From: Bacteroidota bacterium | Lineage (GTDB): Bacteria; Bacteroidota; Bacteroidia; Bacteroidales; Rikenellaceae | Direction: 5' to 3' | DNA: 64,000 bases | Assembly: GCA_023443765.1 (NCBI GenBank) | Contig: JAEZTA010000196.1 | Span: forward strand, 1-64,000 | Shown here: positions 1-8,588 of the stretch, piece after piece | Layout of the letters: every line of letters starts with the position of its first letter | Numbering within the stretch: the stretch's first letter is position 1 | The notes under the pieces: model-generated | What the model was told of the DNA's origin: nothing | What the model saw: the letters and a program-made list of their open reading frames with translations, nothing else | Databases searched by the model: none | Made by a program: the position numbers and the translations under genes

Positions 1-1620
1 GGCCTTCTTCCACGCCTCGTACTCCGAGTAGGAGCCTTCGTAGAAGACCACCTTCGAATCGCCTTCGAACGAAAGGATATGCGTGGCGATACGGTCGAGG
101 AACCAACGGTCATGCGAAATCACAACGGCGCATCCGGCAAAGTTTTCAAGGCCTTCCTCCAGTGCACGCAGCGTGTTAACGTCGATGTCGTTGGTCGGCT
201 CGTCGAGCAGCAGGACGTTGCCTTCTTCCTTCAGGGCGAGGGCCAGGTGCAGGCGGTTACGCTCACCGCCCGACAGCATGCCGCACTTCTTCTCCTGGTC
301 GGCGCCCGAGAAGTTGAAACGGGCCACATAGGCGCGGGCGTTGACCTGCCGGTTGCCCAGCGTCATGAGGTCCAGACCGCCCGAGATCACTTCGAAGACC
401 GTCTTTTCGGGGTCGATCGACTTGTGCTGCTGGTCCACATAGGCCAGTTTCACGGTGGGACCCACGCGGAACGATCCGCTCGTCGGGGTTTCGAGGCCCA
501 TGATCATCCGGAAAAGGGTGGTCTTACCTGTTCCGTTGGGGCCGATGACACCCACGATGCCCGCAGGGGGCAGCGAGAACTCAAGTCCTTCGTACAGCAC
601 ACGGTCGCCAAAGGCTTTCGAAACCTCGTGGGCCTCGATCACCACGTCGCCCAGACGCGGGCCGTTGGGGATGAAGATTTCCAGCTTTTCTTCCTTCTGC
701 TTCGCATCCTCGTTCATCATCTTGTCGTAGGCCGACAGACGGGCCTTCGACTTGGCATGGCGGCCCGAAGGCGACATGCGCACCCACTCCAACTCGCGTT
801 CGAGGGTCTTGCGGCGTTTCGACTCCTGCTTCTCCTCCATGGCCATGCGTGTGGTCTTCTGGTCGAGCCAGCCCGAGTAGTTGCCCTTCCAGGGAATGCC
901 TTCGCCGCGGTCGAGTTCGAGAATCCAGCCCGCCACGTTGTCGAGGAAGTATCGGTCGTGGGTCACGGCGATTACCGTACCCTTGTATTGCTGAAGATGC
1001 TGTTCGAGCCAGTCGATCGACTCGGCGTCGAGGTGGTTGGTCGGCTCGTCGAGCAACAGCACGTCGGGCTGCTGCAACAACAGGCGGCACAGCGCTACGC
1101 GGCGGCGTTCGCCACCCGAGAGGTACTTGACCGATTCCTCGGGATCGGGACACCGCAGGGCGTCCATCGCACGCTCCAGCACGCTGTCCAACTCCCAGCC
1201 GTTGCACTGGTCGATCTTCTCGTACAGCTCGCCCTGACGGTCGATCAGCTTGGCCATCGCATCGTCGTCCATCGGCTCGCACATCTTCATGTTGATCTCC
1301 TCATACTCCTTGAGCAGCGCGACCGTGGCCGCACAGCCCTCTTCGACGATCTCGCGGACCGTCTTCGTGTCGTCGAGTTTGGGTTCCTGCTCCAGGTAAC
1401 CCACCGTGTAGCCCGGCGAGAAGACCACTTCGCCGTCGAAGTTCTTGTCCAGCCCGGCGATGATCTTCATCAGGGTCGATTTACCCGAGCCATTCAGACC
1501 GATGATGCCGATCTTGGCACCATAAAAGAAAGAGAGGTAGATGTTGTTGAGCACCCGTTTCTGGTTGGTGAAGGTCTTGCTTACGCCGACCATCGAAAAG
1601 ATGATTTTTTCGTCTGCCAT
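1..1620 (-). CDS. ettA: ABC-F ATPase EttA (energy-dependent translational throttle), 3' end outside window
   Basis: The leftward frame starts at an ATG complementary to 1618-1620 and stays open to the window edge, giving 540 codons of an expected ~555-560. It encodes two ABC ATPase domains in one chain without membrane segments. The first Walker A reads GLNGSGKST near residue 45, after the start MADEKIIFSMVGVSKTF typical of EttA. ABC-F proteins of this group bind the ribosomal E site and couple translation to ATP level (family knowledge). Only about 20 C-terminal residues are missing. The long open frame on the opposite strand is a GC-rich shadow. Confidence 0.93.
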   Translation of the reverse strand, partial: MADEKIIFSMVGVSKTFTNQKRVLNNIYLSFFYGAKIGIIGLNGSGKSTLMKIIAGLDKNFDGEVVFSPGYTVGYLEQEPKLDDTKTVREIVEEGCAATVALLKEYEEINMKMCEPMDDDAMAKLIDRQGELYEKIDQCNGWELDSVLERAMDALRCPDPEESVKYLSGGERRRVALCRLLLQQPDVLLLDEPTNHLDAESIDWLEQHLQQYKGTVIAVTHDRYFLDNVAGWILELDRGEGIPWKGNYSGWLDQKTTRMAMEEKQESKRRKTLERELEWVRMSPSGRHAKSKARLSAYDKMMNEDAKQKEEKLEIFIPNGPRLGDVVIEAHEVSKAFGDRVLYEGLEFSLPPAGIVGVIGPNGTGKTTLFRMIMGLETPTSGSFRVGPTVKLAYVDQQHKSIDPEKTVFEVISGGLDLMTLGNRQVNARAYVARFNFSGADQEKKCGMLSGGERNRLHLALALKEEGNVLLLDEPTNDIDVNTLRALEEGLENFAGCAVVISHDRWFLDRIATHILSFEGDSKVVFYEGSYSEYEAWKKA

Positions 1621-1650
1621 ATAGTTGGTTTGTATTTTTTCGGATTTTGG

Positions 1651-1658
1651 CAAAGATA
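1651..1658 (-). promoter_or_regulatory. -7 box of ettA promoter
   Basis: The complement reads TATCTTTG, a perfect TAnnTTTG Bacteroidetes -7 element, 30 nt upstream of the ettA start codon. No clear -33 TTTG is seen at the usual distance. Confidence 0.6.
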
Positions 1659-1704
1659 CAACGAAAATCCGGATTTTTCAGTCTTCCGGACCGGGAATAT
1701 TTAA

Positions 1705-1743
1705 ATGAAAAGCCCCGTCCTCGGAAAGAGGCGGGGCTTGTTC
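1705..1743 (-). terminator. Rho-independent terminator of the rubrerythrin gene
   Basis: A GC-rich hairpin (arms about 1710-1722 and 1728-1739, one bulged base) is followed on the minus strand by a T-rich run. It lies 15-20 nt downstream of the rubrerythrin stop codon and separates it from ettA. Confidence 0.75.
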
Positions 1744-1758
1744 AAAAGTCGCGGACGA

Positions 1759-2337
1759 CTAGTAGTTCTCCTTCTTGGGCTCGAAGTAAGCCTGCGGGTG
1801 CTTGCACGCGGGACAAAGCTTCGGAGCCTCCTCGGCCTCGATGATGAAACCGCAGTTGCGGCACTGCCACCAGATTTTGCCGTCGCGCTTGAAGAAATTG
1901 CCGTCCGTCAGGCGGCTCAGCAGCTTCAGGTAACGACGCTCGTGCTCGGCCTCGACGGTCGAAATCATCTTGAACGCCGTGGCGATCTCCATGAAACCTT
2001 CCTCTTCGGCAACCTTACCGAATTCGCGGTAGAGTACGTCCCACTCCTCGTTCTCGCCTTTGGCAGCAGCGAGCAGGTTCTCGGCCGTCGTGCCGATGGG
2101 ACCGGTGGGGTAGCTGGCCGTGATCTCCACGTCGCCGCCTTCGAGGAACTTGAAGAAACGCTCTGCATGCTCTTTTTCCTGCTCTGCGGTCTCGGCGAAA
2201 ACGCCTGCTATCTGTTCATAACCCTCTTTTTTAGCTTTGCTGGCGAAAAATACGTAACGGCTGCGTGCCTGGCTTTCGCCGGCGAATGCTTTCAGCAGAT
2301 TCTGCTCGGTGCGTGTACCTTTGATGCTCTTTTCCAT
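1759..2337 (-). CDS. rbr: Rubrerythrin
   Basis: A 192-residue protein with an N-terminal ferritin-like four-helix diiron domain (residues ~1-145, with E-x-x-H type ligands such as EQEKEHAERF and EAEHERRY) and a C-terminal rubredoxin-like domain with CRNCG and CPACKHP at about 158-180. Rubrerythrins reduce hydrogen peroxide in anaerobes using electrons passed through the rubredoxin site. The start ATG at 2335-2337 gives MEKSIKGT, the normal family start; the frame is open further upstream but includes the promoter. It stands alone with its own promoter and terminator, as expected for an oxidative-stress gene. Confidence 0.96.
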   Translation of the reverse strand: MEKSIKGTRTEQNLLKAFAGESQARSRYVFFASKAKKEGYEQIAGVFAETAEQEKEHAERFFKFLEGGDVEITASYPTGPIGTTAENLLAAAKGENEEWDVLYREFGKVAEEEGFMEIATAFKMISTVEAEHERRYLKLLSRLTDGNFFKRDGKIWWQCRNCGFIIEAEEAPKLCPACKHPQAYFEPKKENY

Positions 2338-2374
2338 AATCCTATATTGTTTAATGTGTGTATTTTCTGCATGA

Positions 2375-2407
2375 CAAAGATAGAAAATTCCGCGAAGAAT
2401 TTCCAAA
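2375..2407 (-). promoter_or_regulatory. Promoter of rubrerythrin
   Basis: On the minus strand TTTG (complement of 2404-2407) is followed after 21 nt by TATCTTTG (complement of 2375-2382), a good match to the Bacteroidetes -33/-7 consensus, about 37 nt before the rbr start. Confidence 0.7.
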
Positions 2408-2447
2408 AAATCGCCATCGTTTCTTCCTATGGGACTATTCGGTTTAC

Positions 2448-3530
2448 CTATAGGCCGTTTCCCGTCAGCGTATCGAGGTCGGCTCGGAAAACGCTGTACG
2501 CTGCGGGCAGCGCCATCGTATCGGCCGCCTCGGGCGTCAGGATGCGGTAGCCCGGGACGCTGACCCACACGGGCGTCGTTTCGAGCCGGTAAGTCATCCG
2601 ACCCTCGGGATGCCGGACCGCTACCACAGCGGCGACCAATCCGCCGTCGGTGTAGCGGCGACGCTGGCCCGAGACGAGGTTGCCCAGCGAATAGAGCACC
2701 ACGTGCGACGAATCGGCCGTCCAGGGCTGAATCACATGCGGATGACTCCCGACCACCACATCGGTTCCGTGACGACGCAAAAATGCGGCCAAACTCCGCT
2801 GCGCGGCATTTTCGCGCCGCTGATACTCGTCGCCCCAGTGGACGCACGCAACGATGAAGTCGACCCCGGCATTGCGCGCCGCCGCAAGGTCCGCGGCGAT
2901 GCGTACGGTGTCGATCAGGTTCACGATCGTACCCTTCGGGACCGGCATGCCATTGGTTCCGTAGGTATAGTTCACGATGGCCAGCCGCATGCTGCAATAC
3001 GTGAGGTAGAGCGGATTATTCGCTTTGTAATCAAGACTATCCACAAACACGCCCGTGTGACGTATCCCGCAGCGGTCCAGTTCTTCGATGCTCGTGCGGA
3101 TGCCATCCACGCCGCCGTCGCAGCAATGGTTGTTGGCCAGCACGGCGACATCCACACCTGCGTCGCGTAGGGCATCGGCCAGCGCCACGGGCGACCGGAA
3201 AAGCGGATAACCCGTATAGGTATTCCGGCGCGTGAGCGTGGTTTCGAGGTTGACGACGGCCAGGTCGGCGGCCTTTATGCGGGGTACGAGGGTCCGGAAA
3301 ACAGGCTCGTAGTCGAATCCGTCGTCGCGGCGCACGGCGTTGACCTGCGGCATGTGCTGCATTACGTCGCCGCCGAAAAACAACCGCATCCGCTGGGGCG
3401 GCGGAATGCGTCCCGAGCCCGTCCAGCCGGCAGGCAGCGGAGGCATGAGCCGCACGGGACCTCCCGCGGGCGTGCAGCACGTCGCGGCGAATGTTAGGGC
3501 GATCAGGATATGTATTTGACGTATTCGCAT
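2448..3530 (-). CDS. CapA-family metallophosphatase-like lipoprotein
   Basis: A 360-residue protein with a short lipoprotein-type signal (hydrophobic residues 7-18 ending in TCCT). The CapA (PGA_cap) fold follows, with metal-site motifs GGDVMQ near residue 53, NLETTL near 97, ANNHCCDGG near 136 and VGSHPHV near 240. CapA/PgsA proteins take part in polyglutamate capsule synthesis in Gram-positives, but most Bacteroidales homologues have no tested role. No capB/capC-like genes lie nearby, so the enzymatic role is open. The start is chosen for the signal peptide. Confidence 0.85.
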   Translation of the reverse strand: MRIRQIHILIALTFAATCCTPAGGPVRLMPPLPAGWTGSGRIPPPQRMRLFFGGDVMQHMPQVNAVRRDDGFDYEPVFRTLVPRIKAADLAVVNLETTLTRRNTYTGYPLFRSPVALADALRDAGVDVAVLANNHCCDGGVDGIRTSIEELDRCGIRHTGVFVDSLDYKANNPLYLTYCSMRLAIVNYTYGTNGMPVPKGTIVNLIDTVRIAADLAAARNAGVDFIVACVHWGDEYQRRENAAQRSLAAFLRRHGTDVVVGSHPHVIQPWTADSSHVVLYSLGNLVSGQRRRYTDGGLVAAVVAVRHPEGRMTYRLETTPVWVSVPGYRILTPEAADTMALPAAYSVFRADLDTLTGNGL

Positions 3531-3612
3531 GGCAATTGCGGTGTAAAGTTACGCAAAAACGAATCCATGCGCAATTTTTCAGATTCATCCCGCGCAACCT
3601 CAGGGATAGCCG

Positions 3613-3915
3613 CTATTTGCGGTTGGGATTCTTGGGGAACCAGCCTTTGGCGACGCGTTCGCGCTGTTCGAACAGTTCGCCGATCGACCAGAGCGACGAA
3701 GCGCCCCATACGGCCAGCAGCGTCGACCAGAGGATGTGCCGCACAGCGATCGAGCCGACGATCGCGGCAATGCCCATCACCAGGAACAGCCACCAGATTT
3801 TCACGCCGAAATAGTATTCGCCTTTGGTGACCATCGGGTGAAAGATGCCGATGATCAGGAACGTGGCTATGCCGATGACAATGCCCGTGAGATTATATTG
3901 TGCTAAAAATTCCAT
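3613..3915 (-). CDS. DUF4491 small membrane protein
   Basis: A 100-residue protein with three predicted membrane helices (about 9-28, 40-60 and 63-80) and a basic C-terminus. The pattern FHPxVxKGEYYFG with a later W-rich helix is what I recognise as DUF4491, common in Bacteroidetes and of unknown function. A minus-strand -7 box TATATTTG (complement of 3939-3946) lies 24 nt upstream, so it has its own promoter. It is followed closely by the CapA-like gene. Confidence 0.8.
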   Translation of the reverse strand: MEFLAQYNLTGIVIGIATFLIIGIFHPMVTKGEYYFGVKIWWLFLVMGIAAIVGSIAVRHILWSTLLAVWGASSLWSIGELFEQRERVAKGWFPKNPNRK

Positions 3916-3957
3916 GGTATTTTAAGTTTAAAATTTGACAAATATAGGTAAAACGCA

Positions 3958-5145
3958 TCAGGACTCCTGAGGTTGCGAATCGCGGTCGGAAGAGCGCTGG
4001 TAGGCCCGCAATCCGAATTCGGGAAGGACGGCGAAGAGGTGGTCAAAAACCGCTCCCTGCACCCCTTCGTAGACGATCCAGTCCGTATCGCGGGTGAAGC
4101 AGTAGACCTCGACCGGAATGCCCTCCGGGGTAGGTTGGAGCGTCCGGACCATCTGCATCAGGTCGGGATGGATGCCCGGGTGGCTCTTTATATAACGTGC
4201 GGCGTACTCCCGCAGGGCGTAAAGGTTGACGACGGGTTCAGCACTATCGGCAGCCTGCACCAATCCTTCTTTGCGGAGCTTTAGCAATTCGTCTTCCGGG
4301 CAGACGCGCACCGAACTCGCGTCGATCAGCAGCGACCGTTTGATGCGTCGCCCGCCACTATCCCACATGCCCCGCCAGTTCTGGAACGAATCGCTGACCA
4401 GCGCATAGGGCGGAATCGTCGTGATGGTCTTGTCGAAATTCTGGACTTTGACCGTCGTCAGCGTCACCTCCGTAACATAACCGTCGGCACCATATTTGGC
4501 CATCGTGATCCAGTCCCCCGGGCGTAGCATATCGTTGGCCGAAAGCTGTACGCCCGCGACAAGGCCCAGGATGCTGTCCCTGAAGATCAGCATGATGATA
4601 GCCGCCGAAGCGCCCAGTCCGGCCAGGATCGTCGTGGCGTCGCGGCCGATAAGGATGCTGATGATGAGGATGCCCCCGACACAGACCGCCAGCAGCTTGA
4701 TCATCTGGTAAACGCCTTTCAGCGGGCGGTTGCGCAGGGTTTCGTGCTGGCTGGAAATGTCATAGAGCGTGTCGAGGAATGCCCCGACGAGTTGCAGGAA
4801 AACGACGATCAGATAGACCAGGCAGCCTTTGTGCAGAACGTCCAGCAGGAGCGGCATATCGTAGAAGGCCGCGCGGAGCAGGATGTACCAGACAACGGGC
4901 GGAATCAGGCGCGCAGCGGCGTGCATCACCTTGTCGCTGAAAAGGTAATCGTCCCAGGTCGCTTTTGTCCGGGCGCTGATTTTCTGCAACGCCGGTATGA
5001 CCAGATGGCGGAACAACATCGTCGTCACATAGGCAACGAGAAGTATTCCCAGTATAATAATCGTCTTGGTGGTCAGTCCGATATATGCTTCGCTCCATCC
5101 GGATTCCGTCAGCCAGCCAGCTATCAGTTCGTTCAGTTCCTTCAT
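3958..5145 (-). CDS. MscS-family mechanosensitive channel (YbdG/miniconductance type)
   Basis: A 395-residue inner-membrane protein with about five hydrophobic helices in residues 20-190. The pore helix is at GRDATTILAGLGASAAIIML, and a cytoplasmic beta domain begins with the MscS signature RPGDWI near residue 212. Length and domain order match the E. coli YbdG subgroup rather than small MscS. It should release solutes during hypo-osmotic shock. A minus-strand -7 box TATCTTTG (complement of 5169-5176) lies 24 nt upstream of the start. Confidence 0.9.
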   Translation of the reverse strand: MKELNELIAGWLTESGWSEAYIGLTTKTIIILGILLVAYVTTMLFRHLVIPALQKISARTKATWDDYLFSDKVMHAAARLIPPVVWYILLRAAFYDMPLLLDVLHKGCLVYLIVVFLQLVGAFLDTLYDISSQHETLRNRPLKGVYQMIKLLAVCVGGILIISILIGRDATTILAGLGASAAIIMLIFRDSILGLVAGVQLSANDMLRPGDWITMAKYGADGYVTEVTLTTVKVQNFDKTITTIPPYALVSDSFQNWRGMWDSGGRRIKRSLLIDASSVRVCPEDELLKLRKEGLVQAADSAEPVVNLYALREYAARYIKSHPGIHPDLMQMVRTLQPTPEGIPVEVYCFTRDTDWIVYEGVQGAVFDHLFAVLPEFGLRAYQRSSDRDSQPQES

Positions 5146-5323
5146 ACTTCATTGATTTGTCCGATGGGCAAAGATAACAAAATTCCGGTCGGTTGCCGCC
5201 GGGGAGCGGAGAAAGAAAACCGGGGGCGGGTACGAAAAAAAACGTTCCATGCAACAGTCGGGCCGATTTTTCGGTCCGGAGCGGATTCGTTCGCGGACGC
5301 CGACCGCAAAAAGGCTCAAACGG

Positions 5324-5815
5324 TATTCTTTGGCGCTTTTTGGTCGGCGATTAACCGCGGCTTTGCCCGCAGAACCTTCTGTACTTTTTGGCCGCAAAAA
5401 GTACCAAAAACTCCCCGACGGATGCTTTCGCCTACTCCGTCCTGTCTAACGTTCGAAACGGGCGCCTATTCGCGGGGGCGCACGCGCCCCAGCCCCGTTT
5501 CTTACCACTTTTAGCCGGGCCTCCATTTGACGGCTCAGGCATCGAGTCGGGATCATTCGCCGCGGAACGCGGCGTGAGTAGTCCGCATTATCGCTTGCAG
5601 CGGAAAAAGAACGGCGCGAAGGCAGAGCGTTAAAAAACGGGGCCGGTTTGCTCGCAAACCCGCGAAGGCGCCCGTTTTAGCGCAGCCGAGCGACGTTCCC
5701 GCGAAAGCGACATGCGGATGGTTTTGGGCACCTTTTGCCACCAAAAGGTGCAAAGAATCCCCGCGGATGAAAGCCGCGGTTAACGGCTTTTGACGACCAA
5801 AAAGCGGCAAAGAAC
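5324..5815. repeat. ~490-nt imperfect inverted repeat
   Basis: Left arm about 5324-5470 and right arm about 5664-5815 are imperfect reverse complements. Shared blocks in the same order are TTCTTTG-CGCTTTTTGGTCG, TTAACCGCGGCTTT, a TTTTGG/AAAA block, CGGATGCTTTCGC-like text and finally AACGGGCGCCT. The central ~190 nt is unpaired. Each arm, read towards the centre, gives a similar protein-like string (FFGAFWS / FFAAFWS, then NRGF), so the arms may be copies of one dispersed element inserted in opposite orientation. Confidence 0.6.
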
Positions 5816-5866
5816 AAAAAAGCCCCGCCGGGGAGGGCAGGGGGCGAACGACACGACACAGGCCGC

Positions 5867-5896
5867 AAAAAAAGGCGGTTCCCGAAGAAACCGCCC
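5867..5896 (-). terminator. Terminator of the porin gene
   Basis: GGCGGTT (5874-5880) and AACCGCC (5889-5895) form a hairpin followed on the minus strand by a run of seven T. It lies about 36 nt downstream of the porin stop codon. Confidence 0.8.
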
Positions 5897-5931
5897 GAAA
5901 AATACTCAATACTATTTATATATACAGCACG

Positions 5932-7284
5932 TCAGAAGCTGTATTGCAACATCACATTCACGCGGTTGGCATGGCCCTTGTCGTCGTTCATGTCTTTGCG
6001 CGAACCGTAGAGGTATTCGCCGGCCACCTTGCAGCGCGGGGTGATCGAGTAGAAGATATTGCCGAAGATGTAGTCGCCCTGCTTGTACTGGTCGTCGGCA
6101 TAGAAACCGTGGCTGCGCTGTACGCGGACCATCGAGTAGCCGCCCGAAATGAACAGGCGCCGGGTCAGGTTGATCTGGGCTGCGGCCTGCCATCCCCACA
6201 TCGGCATCGTCTGGATCTGGTCGGCATTTTCCGGATTGGGCGTGAAGTCGAGGCCCGAACCGGTCAGATCCTGAATATAAGGAGTAATACCCTTGCCGTA
6301 AACGCCGTTCATAAAGAGTTGCAGAGGCCGTGCAACCTTGATCGTACCGCTGAACTGCACGCCCCAGCCCAGCAGCGAGGTGTTGTTACCCGTGCGGAGG
6401 TTGTGGAGGTACATATTGCGCACGACGCCCGAAGCGCGGATATGGCTGTCGCGGTTAGCGCCCCACGCATACTGGAAGTAGGCCGGGAAGTCGGGAACAC
6501 GCTGTTTCAGCGTCGCGAAATTGTCGTTATACGTGCCGCTCACCTGGGGCATTTCGGCCGCAACGCCGAATTTGAGATGGTTCTGCGCGAAGCCGACCTC
6601 GTAGCGGATCATCGTGGCGAAGTTGAAGTTATAGGCGTTGGGACCCTGAAAGTCGATGGTCGTCGGAGCGGCCGAAAGGTCGCAGAAGGTCGTTACGTCG
6701 CGGCCCAGTGTAAAGCCCAGGAACGACACGTAAGCCGAACGCAGACGGGGCGTATAGCTGCCCTCTGCGCCGCCGCGGAAGTCGGCGTCCATGAATACGA
6801 CGACACGGCCCAGTGCACGGGTGTTGGTGATGGCCTTCAGAAAAAGACGCGAAGTCGACGCATCCATCATCAACTTCTGTTTGGTGTCGTAATTGCCGTG
6901 GACGGGAATGTCGTAGGTCACGAAGTCGATATTGTCGACGATGCCGTCGAAATCGTAGCCCGCACAGAGGCTGACGAAGCCGCCCAGCGAGAACGAGAAC
7001 CGGTTGTTCTTCGTGGCGAAGACGAACTGGGGCTTCTCAACCTGCTGGAAACCGGGACGATGCGTGTCGATATAGTCCTGCGTGGCGTTGTCCATCGCCA
7101 TGCGGTTGAGCGCAGCCGCCTGACGCATCGCAGCTGGGCCGAAGTAGATGGTGTCCACCTCCTGTGCGGAGATCAGGTAGACCGTAGGGGAGTACTCGCC
7201 CCGCATGGCCTTGCGTTCGAAGCGTTGCGCCGATGCGGACCCCGCAAGCAGCAGAGCCACAATCAGAAGTCGAAATGTTTTCAT
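5932..7284 (-). CDS. DcaP-like outer-membrane porin
   Basis: A 450-residue protein with a clear signal peptide (cleavage after ASA, residue ~19). It has an alternating beta-strand pattern from about residue 95 and a C-terminal phenylalanine preceded by NVMLQYS, the usual beta-barrel end for BAM recognition. The strands with GRVVVFMDADF, LRSAYVSF and GRDVTTFCD resemble the DcaP/porin superfamily of trimeric dicarboxylate-type channels. The substrate cannot be told from sequence. The gene stands alone between a terminator and an intergenic region shared with the divergent metallophosphoesterase. Confidence 0.75.
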   Translation of the reverse strand: MKTFRLLIVALLLAGSASAQRFERKAMRGEYSPTVYLISAQEVDTIYFGPAAMRQAAALNRMAMDNATQDYIDTHRPGFQQVEKPQFVFATKNNRFSFSLGGFVSLCAGYDFDGIVDNIDFVTYDIPVHGNYDTKQKLMMDASTSRLFLKAITNTRALGRVVVFMDADFRGGAEGSYTPRLRSAYVSFLGFTLGRDVTTFCDLSAAPTTIDFQGPNAYNFNFATMIRYEVGFAQNHLKFGVAAEMPQVSGTYNDNFATLKQRVPDFPAYFQYAWGANRDSHIRASGVVRNMYLHNLRTGNNTSLLGWGVQFSGTIKVARPLQLFMNGVYGKGITPYIQDLTGSGLDFTPNPENADQIQTMPMWGWQAAAQINLTRRLFISGGYSMVRVQRSHGFYADDQYKQGDYIFGNIFYSITPRCKVAGEYLYGSRKDMNDDKGHANRVNVMLQYSF

Positions 7285-7399
7285 AAGCTGAATAAATTTG
7301 GTTTTTATTAATGTTCCTGCTCGTTCTCAGTGAGTTAAAACTCACCGGAAAAATCAGCAAGTTGTATGCCAAAGAATCGGCCCGAATAGCAAATTTTAC

Positions 7400-7407
7400 T
7401 ATCTTTG
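7400..7407 (+). promoter_or_regulatory. -7 box of metallophosphoesterase-ribD operon
   Basis: TATCTTTG, a perfect TAnnTTTG element, 24 nt before the ATG at 7431. No -33 TTTG is evident. Confidence 0.65.
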
Positions 7408-7430
7408 TAGGCAATAAATAAAAGGTATAT

Positions 7431-8588
7431 ATGCTTTTTTTGATGACTTTGTTCCTCTCCCTGACAGCTATCGTCGCCGATGGGATTCATTTTTACCGCC
7501 GTCGTCGCCGGAAAGACCCCGCAGGCCGTGCGCTCATCGCATGGGTCGTCGTGACCGATGCCCTGCCGATCATTTCGTCGGTCATCAGCGCCCTGAGCCG
7601 CGACAACGGTACAGGATTGATGTACGTCTACATGTGGTTGTTCTGGGGATGGATCATCACCGTCCTGCCGCGCCTTGCATTCTATGTCTTCAACTTCATA
7701 CACCTGCGCCGCACGGGCTACGTCGTTGCCGGCGCATTCGTCCTTTTCGTCCTCTGGGGTACGACCTGGGGCCGCACGCGCATCCATGTAAACCGGGTGG
7801 AAATCTGCTCCGACCGCATTCCCGAAGCCTTCGATGGTTACAGGTTCGTCCAGATCACGGACACCCACGTGGGAACGCTCGTCCGCCCCGAACGCGAACT
7901 GACGCGTCTGGCGGACAGCATAAACGCCCTGCGGCCCGATGCCGTGTTCTTCACGGGCGACCTGGTGAACATCCGCGCCGAAGAGCTCGACGACCGCATC
8001 ATGGCGCTCCTGCGGCGCATCGAAGGCCCGGTCTGGTCGGTCACGGGCAATCACGACGTGGGGACCTACATCAAAGATTCGATTAGTTTCCCGGCAGCCG
8101 ACGAAGCCCGCGAGGTGGTTGCACGCCAGCGATCGATGGGGTGGAACGTGCTGGAAGACACGACCGTCTACCTGCGGCGCGGCGCCGACAGCATCTCGCT
8201 CACGGGCCTCTCGTTCGACCCCGCGCTGCGCGAACGCCGCCACGACCGCGACCTGCCGGGAACGGCGATTCCGTCGGCCTACGACGGGATCCCGGATTCG
8301 CTTTACAACATCACCCTCGTCCACATTCCGCAACTCTGGGAACAGATCGTGGAGGCCGGATACGGTGATCTGACGCTCGTGGGGCACGTCCATTCGATGC
8401 AGTTCAAAATCCGCCCCTGGGGCCGCGGATGGTCGCCGGCAGCGTGGATTTACAAACACTGGAGCGGACGTTACGAGATGGGGCGCCACACACTCTATGT
8501 CAACGACGGCACGGGATATGTTGCGTATCCGATGCGGCTGGGCGCATGGCCCGAAGTTACTCTGTTTACCTTGAAACGATGCAAATAA
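7431..8588 (+). CDS. Membrane-anchored metallophosphoesterase (YaeI-like)
   Basis: A 385-residue protein with four hydrophobic helices in the first ~115 residues, then a calcineurin-type phosphoesterase domain. The metal motifs are in order: QITDTHVG (~143), FTGDLVN (~180), VTGNHDVG (~206) and LVGHVHSMQ (~318). The closest type is YaeI/YkuE, which acts on UDP-sugar or lipid pyrophosphates in some bacteria; the substrate here is unknown. The last 10 nt overlap the start of the RibD-type gene (ATG at 8579), indicating translational coupling. Confidence 0.88.
   Translation: MLFLMTLFLSLTAIVADGIHFYRRRRRKDPAGRALIAWVVVTDALPIISSVISALSRDNGTGLMYVYMWLFWGWIITVLPRLAFYVFNFIHLRRTGYVVAGAFVLFVLWGTTWGRTRIHVNRVEICSDRIPEAFDGYRFVQITDTHVGTLVRPERELTRLADSINALRPDAVFFTGDLVNIRAEELDDRIMALLRRIEGPVWSVTGNHDVGTYIKDSISFPAADEAREVVARQRSMGWNVLEDTTVYLRRGADSISLTGLSFDPALRERRHDRDLPGTAIPSAYDGIPDSLYNITLVHIPQLWEQIVEAGYGDLTLVGHVHSMQFKIRPWGRGWSPAAWIYKHWSGRYEMGRHTLYVNDGTGYVAYPMRLGAWPEVTLFTLKRCK

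Larger units (their letters stand above)
5146..5931. other. 785-bp gene-free stretch containing a large inverted repeat
   Basis: No convincing gene is present between the MscS channel and the porin. The stretch holds the channel promoter, a large imperfect inverted repeat (5324-5815) and the porin terminator. Short open frames here read as protein-like text in both arms of the repeat but lack starts and conserved length. Confidence 0.7.

Noticed and set aside
79..1704. 541-codon plus-strand frame opposite ettA
   Set aside because: Antisense shadow: the minus strand carries Walker A and ABC-F text.
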